Below, one piece after another: positions 7,455-12,958 of a DNA stretch of 15,725 bases. The notes beneath the pieces were generated by a model. That model saw only the letters and a list, made by a program, of their open reading frames with translations, made no database searches and had not been told where the DNA came from. The DNA is taken from positions 1 through 15,725 of the forward strand of contig CAQLOA010000017.1 of NCBI GenBank assembly GCA_948829205.1. The letters are read 5' to 3'. Within the stretch, counting starts at the first letter, position 1. Every line of letters begins with the position of its first letter. The translations under genes were made by a program, and so were the position numbers. This DNA is from an uncultured Eggerthellaceae bacterium (lineage in GTDB: Bacteria; Actinomycetota; Coriobacteriia; Coriobacteriales; Eggerthellaceae).

Positions 7455-7994
7455 ATGAACAAGAGGACCATATACCTTGCCGGAAGCACGTTCTGGGGCG
7501 GCCAGGACTTTCTCGACAGGCTTCCGGGCGTACTGGACACCGAGCTTGGGCTCACCGACGTCGATGCGGGAACCGTCGTCGAGACGTTCTTCCTCGCGTT
7601 CCCCGACTCCGAGTACCTGGGAACCTCCGAGTGCATAAAGGTCGACTACGACGCCGACGTGATTCCTCTGCACACGCTGCTCGAGGCGTTCTTCGTCACC
7701 GTCGACCCCTTCAGCACCACGAAGCAGATCAACTACGTCGAAGGCATGCCGCAGGCCAAGGTCTACTACATCGACCCGGCGGACGAGGCCGTTGCCGACA
7801 AGGCCATAGCCGGACTGCAGCAGCACTTCGGCCGCGCGGTGACCATCGCATGCGTCCCCCTTCAGGGCTTCACTCCGGCTGGCAAGTACGCGCAGGACTA
7901 CATCGACCGCAACCTCGGCGAGAACCTGGTCATCGACCCGAGCCTGGCCGACGCCTTCGTCGAAAGCCATGCAGACGAATTCGGAAGCGTCTAA
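7455..7994 (+). CDS. MsrA-fold protein lacking the catalytic cysteine
   Basis: The 179 residues align along their length with peptide methionine-S-sulfoxide reductase A. The N-terminus IYLAGSTFWGG (6-16) corresponds to the active-site region normally reading AGGCFWG. The nucleophilic cysteine is replaced by T12 (codon ACG), while F13 and W14 remain. LPGVLDTELG (23-32), the Glu of the usual GHAE block (here GTSE, E59), LLEAFFVTVDP and a helix resembling AEDYHQxYL (here GKYAQDYIDRN) also align. The block usually reading GNDxGxQYRS is degraded (INYVEGMPQAK), so the Asp and Tyr that help bind the sulfoxide appear lost. Only C60 and C133 remain. It is probably not a sulfoxide reductase; a binding or regulatory role is possible but unproven. 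AAGGAG five bases before ATG fixes the start. It overlaps the next gene by 26 bp. Confidence 0.85.
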   Translation: MNKRTIYLAGSTFWGGQDFLDRLPGVLDTELGLTDVDAGTVVETFFLAFPDSEYLGTSECIKVDYDADVIPLHTLLEAFFVTVDPFSTTKQINYVEGMPQAKVYYIDPADEAVADKAIAGLQQHFGRAVTIACVPLQGFTPAGKYAQDYIDRNLGENLVIDPSLADAFVESHADEFGSV

Positions 7995-9120
7995 GGACGC
8001 CGCAGGCAGGGCCGAGGCTTCCGTCGGACCGACGACGGAAAGCGCTTCGGTCTCGGGCAATGCAACCGTCATGGCCGTCGGCGGCATGGTTTCTCCCGAC
8101 GGCCAGGACGGATCTCATGGCGCGCATGCCCGCAAGAATCCAAGGAAGGCAAGCCCGAAGAGGATAGCCCTCGGCATCCTGGTCGGGTTTTTTGCGTTGG
8201 CGATGGCGGTGGTCATCGCCTTCGTGGCCTACATGCGCGTCGCGTATGCCGATTTCTACGGCAGGGCGACGGCCGCGTTCGAAACACCCGGCATCAATAC
8301 GGGATTCGTTCCACAGGACCTCGACCGCGCAGACGACGGCATGTGGCTGTTCAGCGGGTACGACTCCGGCGGCGGCCCCTCTCCCATATGGAGGCGTGCG
8401 GACGACGGCACCGTCTCACGCATACAGGTGCAGAACCCCGACGGGTCGCCTTACGTCGGCCACGGCGGGGGAGTGACCAGCGCCTTCGGCAACGTCTACC
8501 TCACCACCGAGGGCGGCCTGCTGGTGCTTTCCGCCGACGAGGTGGCAAGCGCAGCCGAAGGACAGGCGGTCAAGGCGCGCGCCAAGGTGGACGTTGGGTT
8601 CGACCCGGCGTTCGCCAACGTGCAGGACGACGTCCTCTACACCGGCGTCTTTTACATGGCCGGCCCCTACGACACGCCCGAATCGATGCACCTCACGTCC
8701 CCCGACGGCACCGAGAACCATGCGGTCATGTACGCCTACGGGCGCGACGCCTCGACGGCCTGGGGGTTCGCAGACGTTCCCGAGGCCGTGTATTCGATCC
8801 CCGACAAGGTGCAGGGAATGGCGATGGTGCCGGGCGGAAGAATGGTGCTTTCCACCTCGTGGGGGTTCTCTCCGTCGGTGTTGTACGTGTACGACGTGGG
8901 ACGCCTGGGCGCCGAGGGGACGTACGACGTCTCCGGAAACGACGTCGCGCTGGCCTTCTGCGACCGGTCCGCGTTGGAGTCCTCCATCGAGGCGCCTCCC
9001 ATGATGGAGGGCATCGACCAGTTCGACGGGAGGCTGTTCCTCGGCAACGAGTCGGCGTCGAACAAGTACGTGTTCGGAAAGCTGTACGGAGGCGGAACCG
9101 TCTACTGGATCGAGCCCTGA
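7969..9120 (+). CDS. Single-pass membrane protein with exported, possibly beta-propeller-like domain; function unknown
   Basis: No family was recognised with confidence. The 383 residues comprise a Ser/Ala/Gly-rich cytoplasmic N-terminus (1-58), a basic stretch KNPRKASPKR (56-65), one hydrophobic helix (about 66-88) and a 290-residue presumably exported domain. That domain repeats short strand-turn blocks of the type seen in beta-propellers: DRADDGMWLFSGY (119-131), GHGGGVTSAFGNVYLTTEGG, VQGMAMVPGGRMVLSTSWG and EAPPMMEGIDQFDGRLFLGN (341-360). It has one cysteine (C331). The basic residues before the helix predict an N-in, C-out orientation. The ATG start lies within the 3' end of the MsrA-like gene (26-bp overlap) with only a poor ribosome binding site, so coupled translation is likely. 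Internal ATGs near residues 35 and 40 are alternatives. Co-expression with the MsrA-like protein is inferred from the overlap. Confidence 0.75.
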   Translation: MQTNSEASKDAAGRAEASVGPTTESASVSGNATVMAVGGMVSPDGQDGSHGAHARKNPRKASPKRIALGILVGFFALAMAVVIAFVAYMRVAYADFYGRATAAFETPGINTGFVPQDLDRADDGMWLFSGYDSGGGPSPIWRRADDGTVSRIQVQNPDGSPYVGHGGGVTSAFGNVYLTTEGGLLVLSADEVASAAEGQAVKARAKVDVGFDPAFANVQDDVLYTGVFYMAGPYDTPESMHLTSPDGTENHAVMYAYGRDASTAWGFADVPEAVYSIPDKVQGMAMVPGGRMVLSTSWGFSPSVLYVYDVGRLGAEGTYDVSGNDVALAFCDRSALESSIEAPPMMEGIDQFDGRLFLGNESASNKYVFGKLYGGGTVYWIEP

Positions 9121-9189
9121 CGCGGATTCGGGCCCGAAGGCTTGCCGAGAAGGGCAGGCGAAACATGGCGCTGCCCGCCTAGCAGCGTT

Positions 9190-9219
9190 TACAATAGGGA
9201 ACGAAAGACCTGCGTTCCC
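9190..9219 (+). promoter_or_regulatory. Candidate -10 box and start-site hairpin upstream of the Tyr-rich membrane protein
   Basis: TACAAT (9190-9195) matches the sigma-70 -10 consensus 5 of 6, but no good -35 is visible. Immediately after it GGGAACG (9197-9203) pairs with CGTTCCC (9213-9219), 7 bp with a 9-nt loop, so the transcript would start in or just before this stem. It could be an operator or a stabilising 5' hairpin. The ATG of the gene is 60 bases further on. Confidence 0.35.
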
Positions 9220-9279
9220 CGCGGAGCGAAGGAATGCCTGAACGACGAAGCTGCAGGCACGGAAGAAAGGTTGCACGGA

Positions 9280-10203
9280 ATGCAGAGGAACCATGCCAAG
9301 GCGATCAAGGGAATGAGCATCGCCTGCATCGCGCTCTCGGGCGTGATCATCTTCATATGCGTCATAGGAATCGCGATGATGAGCGTGATGGGCCCGTTCA
9401 TCCAGGACGCGCTGGCCGATTACTACGGCTACGGGTACGACGGCTACGGCAGCATCTACGGGGCTTACAGCCTTGGGGCGCATTACGGCTCCGGCGACTT
9501 CCCTGGCTACTACGACTACTACGACGACTACGCGGCCTACCAGCTGGCGGTGTCGATAATCAACATCATCCTTGGACTTGCCATAGTGGCCGAGGGCGTG
9601 GTGCTCGCCGCAGGCATCATCGTGCTTCGCAACCACAACAAGCCTGAGAAGTTCAACCTCGTGTTCGGCTGGAGCATCGTGGGCGCGGTCCTCGGGTTCT
9701 TCTGCTCCGGCGTCATACAGGGCGTGCTGTTCATCATAATCGCCGTGTTCGTGAACAGCGACAAGAAGCTGTACAGGGCTGGAATGTACTACCCGGCAGC
9801 CGGCGCCTACGTGGTGCCTGTCGCAGCGCAGCCCGTGCCTCCGGTATCGCCCATGCAGGTGCCTGGTCAGCCCGTGCCTCCAGCGCAGCCCACGGCCCAA
9901 CCTGCAGCGCCTCAAACCGCCCAGCCCCAGCCCGTCGCCTACGTTCCCGCAGGCGTCACGCAGCCGTCAATCCCCGACCAGGCTGCCGTCGTCCAGCCGG
10001 CGCTTGAGAGCGCACCCGTCGAGGGGATGGTCGAATCTGCAGAACAGGTCCAGGTGGCAGACGTGCAGCTGCAGCCTGACGCCGCCAAGCCTGACGTCCA
10101 GGCAGCCGGGCAGGCTCCTGCAGCCGTCGTTGACGAGGGCGCCATGGTGTCCATGGAAACGGGCGAGACCGAAGCAAGCGACGGCCAAGCTCCCCAGAAC
10201 TAG
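9280..10203 (+). CDS. Tyr/Gly-rich three-helix membrane protein with Pro/Gln/Ala-rich tail; function unknown
   Basis: Family not recognised. The frame is open back to TTG 9142, but ATG 9280 is preferred: GAAAGG lies nine bases upstream and a -10 box falls inside the longer reading. From 9280 it has 307 residues: helix 1 (about 9-42), a loop very rich in Tyr, Gly and Asp (about 48-87, with YYGYGYDGYG and GYYDYYDDYAAY), helix 2 (about 88-117), helix 3 (about 127-158), then a 145-residue low-complexity tail rich in Pro, Gln, Ala and Val. The tail begins with repeats of the form QPVPP, and the 14-bp DNA repeat 9829-9842 recurs at 9868-9881. The final part is acidic. The stop is four bases before the thrE-like start, suggesting one transcript and coupled translation. 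A role as partner or scaffold for that exporter is speculation. Confidence 0.8.
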   Translation: MQRNHAKAIKGMSIACIALSGVIIFICVIGIAMMSVMGPFIQDALADYYGYGYDGYGSIYGAYSLGAHYGSGDFPGYYDYYDDYAAYQLAVSIINIILGLAIVAEGVVLAAGIIVLRNHNKPEKFNLVFGWSIVGAVLGFFCSGVIQGVLFIIIAVFVNSDKKLYRAGMYYPAAGAYVVPVAAQPVPPVSPMQVPGQPVPPAQPTAQPAAPQTAQPQPVAYVPAGVTQPSIPDQAAVVQPALESAPVEGMVESAEQVQVADVQLQPDAAKPDVQAAGQAPAAVVDEGAMVSMETGETEASDGQAPQN

Positions 10204-10207
10204 CCTC

Positions 10208-11554
10208 ATGAACGACGCCGCCTGCACCAAGCCGAGCGAGCCGGGGGCGGGCGGCCTGTCCGAGGTCTTCCCACATCTGATGGATATAGGGGAGGCAATG
10301 ATTATGTGCGGCGCCGACGTCCATGCGGTCGAGCAGCTGACAATCAGGCTGGGCCGGGCGTATGGGGCCAGCCGCATGAACGTGCTGGCTATAACGGCGG
10401 CAATAGTGGTAACGGTATCCCTCCCGAACGGCGGCGAGCTCACTTTCACGCGCCGGGTCGAAGGGGGAGGGCAGACCGACTTCGCCAAGCTCGAGGCCTT
10501 GAACGCGCTTTGCGAGGAATGCGTCTCGAATCCTCTTCCTGCAAGCGAGCTGGTGTCGCGCCTGCGGTCGGTGACGCGCATGCGCGAAGCGAAGTGTTAC
10601 TTCTATCTGGGAGGCATGCTTTCGGCGGCCTCGTTCGCCGTGTTCTTCGGCGGAAGCCTTCTGGATGGCGCCACATCGGCGCTGTTCGCGCTTTTCGTCT
10701 GTGCGGCCATGCGGCACCTCAATGCCTACATGCCCAACGTCGTGGCGTTCAACTTCGTCGTGTCCCTGGCGGCAGGCATAGCCATCGCCGCCGTGGCCGT
10801 CGTTTTCCCGGCGGTCGACGTAGACATGGTCGTCATCGGCGTGATCATGCTTCTCATACCCGGCGTGGCCATGACGAACGCCACGCGCGACATGCTTTCA
10901 GGGGACACCATTTCCGGCGTCATGCGCTTCGTGGAGAGCCTGCTTTGGGCCACGGCGCTCGCGCTTGGGTTCATGGTGTCGCTTTGGGTCGCCAGGACGG
11001 CAGGTCTCGACTTCGCATCGGATGCGGGCATGGTGGCGTGGCAGCCTTGGCAGACGGCCTTGGCCGCCCTTGGTGGCTCGGTGGGCTTTGCGCTGTTCTT
11101 CAACGTCAGCCCCAGGCGCGTTCCCGTCGCGGCCATGGGCGGCCTTGCCACATGGCTGGTATTCGGGCTGCTGCAGTCTTCGATGGGGTCCATATTCGTT
11201 CCCTGCGTCGTGGCGTCTGCGTTCGCGGCCATCTATTCCGATGTCGCATCAGGCGTCCTGCGCGTGCCTGCCCCCGTGTTCTTCATCGTCTCGGTGATAC
11301 CGCTGGTGCCTGGGCGGGGCCTCTACTACACCATGTTCAACGCAGTGGGTGCAGACCTTGCCGCCTGTGGCGACTTCGCGGTCATGACGTTCCTGTATGC
11401 GGCGGGCATCGCGGCAGGGATCTGCCTGGTTGCGGCGATGCGCCAGACCTGGGAGGCGTTGTGCCGCAGGAGCCGCCTGGCGGGCGCCGCGGAAAGCGCC
11501 TCGGACGGCGCTTCGAAGGGCGCCTCGGACGGCGTCCAAAAACATGGCGATTGA
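10208..11554 (+). CDS. Threonine/serine exporter family protein (ThrE type)
   Basis: Integral membrane protein of the ThrE family, whose Corynebacterium member exports threonine and serine using the proton gradient. The frame is open back to 10004, but ATG 10208 is chosen because it follows the upstream stop by four bases and opens on family-like sequence. The 448 residues carry an N-terminal soluble part with DIGEAMIMCGADVHAVEQ (26-43), then about ten hydrophobic helices. LIPGVAMTNATRDMLSGDT (216-234) is the hallmark of the first ThrE domain, and IPLVPGRGLYYTMFNAVG (364-381) that of the second. Both halves are present in one chain, close to full-length ThrE, unlike split two-gene versions. 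The tail has a short ASDGASKGASDG repeat. No clear ribosome binding site precedes it, consistent with coupling. The exact substrate is not shown by the sequence. Confidence 0.9.
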   Translation: MNDAACTKPSEPGAGGLSEVFPHLMDIGEAMIMCGADVHAVEQLTIRLGRAYGASRMNVLAITAAIVVTVSLPNGGELTFTRRVEGGGQTDFAKLEALNALCEECVSNPLPASELVSRLRSVTRMREAKCYFYLGGMLSAASFAVFFGGSLLDGATSALFALFVCAAMRHLNAYMPNVVAFNFVVSLAAGIAIAAVAVVFPAVDVDMVVIGVIMLLIPGVAMTNATRDMLSGDTISGVMRFVESLLWATALALGFMVSLWVARTAGLDFASDAGMVAWQPWQTALAALGGSVGFALFFNVSPRRVPVAAMGGLATWLVFGLLQSSMGSIFVPCVVASAFAAIYSDVASGVLRVPAPVFFIVSVIPLVPGRGLYYTMFNAVGADLAACGDFAVMTFLYAAGIAAGICLVAAMRQTWEALCRRSRLAGAAESASDGASKGASDGVQKHGD

Positions 11555-11576
11555 TGGGGCACGGGCGTTGCGTTCT

Positions 11577-11585
11577 TGCTATCAT
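11577..11585 (+). promoter_or_regulatory. Candidate extended -10 promoter for the 97-aa gene
   Basis: TGCTATCAT fits the extended -10 form (TGnTATAAT with one mismatch in the core hexamer). Transcription would start near 11592, giving a leader of about 29 bases before ATG 11621. No convincing -35 is seen, as is usual for extended -10 promoters. Because of the terminator at 11938-11967, this promoter may also be the main one for mrp. Confidence 0.4.
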
Positions 11586-11620
11586 GTAAGCATCTGTTCG
11601 CGAAAGTTAGGAGCCCTCAA

Positions 11621-11914
11621 ATGGGAATGAAAGCCGACGAGGTACTCGAGATCACCTACGACGAGCTGCCGACCTACCTGCACGCCAACCACTCGGTGTA
11701 CATGGACGTCGACGGCGAGCTGTACTACCTCACTGACGTGAACGACCGCTATTGGAGGGTGCAGGACACCACGCAGAAGAACGAGAAGGGCCACTACGTC
11801 GACTGCAGTCCGCTGGTGCCCACCATCTCCGAGTTCCTGGAGCTTCCGTTCCGCGAGGGCAAGTCGGTCAAGGACCTCTTCGAGGAGTCCGACTTCTACG
11901 CATCCGTCAAGTAG
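11621..11914 (+). CDS. Conserved-looking small acidic protein, function unknown (97 aa)
   Basis: No family recognised. ATG 11621 is chosen over the earlier TTG at 11576 because AGGAG (11609-11613) lies seven bases upstream and the earlier start falls at the promoter. The product is a soluble acidic protein with no membrane segment or signal peptide. It begins with a predicted strand-turn pattern, YMDVDGELYYLTDVNDRYWR (about 27-46), followed by DCSPLVPTISEFLELPF and a C-terminal helix GKSVKDLFEESDF. It has a single cysteine (C63). The pattern of aromatic and acidic residues suggests a small folded domain rather than a spurious ORF. It is followed by a strong terminator and then by mrp, so it may be co-regulated with Fe-S assembly, but nothing in the sequence gives a function. 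Confidence 0.75.
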   Translation: MGMKADEVLEITYDELPTYLHANHSVYMDVDGELYYLTDVNDRYWRVQDTTQKNEKGHYVDCSPLVPTISEFLELPFREGKSVKDLFEESDFYASVK

Positions 11915-11937
11915 CGAAGCCGAAAACAGGTAAAGGC

Positions 11938-11967
11938 GAGGCGGCCCCGGGGGGTCGCCTCTTTTTT
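11938..11967 (+). terminator. Intrinsic terminator between the 97-aa gene and mrp
   Basis: A GC-rich stem runs from GAGGCGGCCCC (11938-11948) to GGGGTCGCCTC (11951-11961), eleven pairs on paper including one G-T with the tip opening as loop, followed by six T (11962-11967). It ends 13 bases before the mrp ATG, and those bases hold only the ribosome binding site. No promoter fits between, so mrp must be reached by readthrough, by regulated antitermination, or from a start site overlapping the stem. Confidence 0.85.
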
Positions 11968-11980
11968 AGGGAGGATTCAC

Positions 11981-12847
11981 ATGGCTGAAGAAAACAAGGT
12001 TCCAGAAGGCGCCCCCGAGGACTGCGGCGGAAGCTGCTCGTCGTGCGGGGTGTCGGGCTGCGGGTCGCGCACCGAGGCCCAGGCCCCGTCGAAGCTCGAG
12101 CCCAATTCGCGTTCGAACATCAAGAAGGTCATCGCTGTGGTGTCCGGCAAGGGCGGCGTGGGCAAGTCGCTGGTCACCAGCCTGCTGGCGTCCGAGCTCA
12201 ACAAGCAGGGCAAGAAGGTCGCCATACTCGACGCCGACGTCACCGGCCCGTCCATCCCCAAGGCATTCGGCGTGCATGCGCGCCCCCTTGCGGACGAGGA
12301 CGGCATGAACCCCGTGCATTCCGCCTCGGGCATCGAGATGATCTCGGTGAACCTGCTGCTTCCCCAGGAAGACGTGCCGGTGGCATGGCGCGGCCCGGTC
12401 ATCACCAACGCGCTCAACCAGTTCTGGAGCGACGTCAACTGGGAGGACGTCGACGTCATGCTGATCGACATGCCTCCAGGAACCTCCGACGTGTTCCTCA
12501 CCATCTGCCAGATGCTTCCCATCGACGGCATCGTCACGGTGTCCGCCCCGCAGGAGCTCGTCGCGATGATCGTGGGCAAGGCCGTCAACCTCGCCGGGTC
12601 CATGGGCGTTCCCGTCATCGGGCTGGTCGAGAACATGGCCTATTTCCAGTGCGACGACTGCGGCAAGAGGCACCACATCTTCGGCGAGCCCCAGGGTGCG
12701 GAAATCGCCAAGAGGTACGACATCGATGCGCTTGCCACGTTGCCTATCGACCCGAAGATCGCCGAGCTGGTGGACGTGGGCGAGGTGGAGAAGTACGACG
12801 TGGACGACGCCCTCGACCCCATCCTTCAGGCGATCGAGAAGGCATAA
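11981..12847 (+). CDS. mrp: Mrp/Nbp35-family P-loop ATPase, iron-sulfur cluster carrier
   Basis: Cytosolic ATPase that holds and passes on Fe-S clusters to apo-proteins. The 288 residues start with a cysteine-rich segment, C15, C19, C22 and C27 (C-x3-C-x2-C-x4-C). This recalls the N-terminal 4Fe-4S site of eukaryotic and archaeal Nbp35, though spaced differently. The deviant Walker A SGKGGVGKS (55-63), AILDADVTGPS (81-91), LIDMPPGTSD (161-170) and the bridging-cluster motif CDDC (C224, C227) in ENMAYFQCDDC are all present. It lacks the N-terminal DUF59 domain of E. coli-type Mrp. The start has GGGAGG (11969-11974) about six bases upstream. Clients in this genome would include Fe-S enzymes such as Nth and the dehydratase-activase protein, but that is inference. 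An alternative name would be apbC. Confidence 0.95.
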   Translation: MAEENKVPEGAPEDCGGSCSSCGVSGCGSRTEAQAPSKLEPNSRSNIKKVIAVVSGKGGVGKSLVTSLLASELNKQGKKVAILDADVTGPSIPKAFGVHARPLADEDGMNPVHSASGIEMISVNLLLPQEDVPVAWRGPVITNALNQFWSDVNWEDVDVMLIDMPPGTSDVFLTICQMLPIDGIVTVSAPQELVAMIVGKAVNLAGSMGVPVIGLVENMAYFQCDDCGKRHHIFGEPQGAEIAKRYDIDALATLPIDPKIAELVDVGEVEKYDVDDALDPILQAIEKA

Positions 12848-12888
12848 CGCTGCTTGTGTGCATGGTGTGTGCGAGGGGTCGGGGCGGT

Positions 12889-12918
12889 TTGGCACTCAAA
12901 TATCATGAGTGCTAAAAT
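12889..12918 (+). promoter_or_regulatory. CIRCE operator (12889-12915) overlapping the clpC promoter
   Basis: TTGGCACTC (12889-12897), nine bases, then GAGTGCTAA (12907-12915): this is the HrcA-binding CIRCE element (TTAGCACTC-N9-GAGTGCTAA) with one mismatch, in the left arm. The left arm doubles as a -35 (TTGGCA 12889-12894), and TAAAAT (12913-12918) makes a -10 at 18-bp spacing, matching consensus 5 of 6. Bound HrcA would therefore cover the promoter. This indicates heat-shock repression of clpC by HrcA. No CtsR-type direct repeat was seen. Confidence 0.93.
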
Positions 12919-12958
12919 GGCGCGGAAAAGTACGCTAGCATATTAGGATCGGAGAGCC

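Noticed and set aside
9142..9279. 46-codon N-terminal extension (TTG start) of the Tyr-rich membrane protein
   Set aside because: It covers a -10 box and a hairpin, has no suitable ribosome binding site, and ATG 9280 has a good one and leads straight into the first membrane helix.
9829..9881. 14-bp direct repeat in the tail of the Tyr-rich membrane protein
   Set aside because: It encodes a repeated QPVPP unit of a low-complexity tail and is explained by coding sequence; not a regulatory or mobile repeat.
10004..10207. 68-codon upstream extension of the ThrE-like gene
   Set aside because: The extension lies out of frame inside the tail of the upstream protein, reads as Arg/Pro/Ser-rich noise, and the family-like sequence begins at ATG 10208, four bases after the upstream stop.
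12848..12958. CtsR heptad repeat or ClgR site upstream of clpC
   Set aside because: No tandem AGTCAAA-type heptads or other recognised clp operator was found; the only clear operator is CIRCE.
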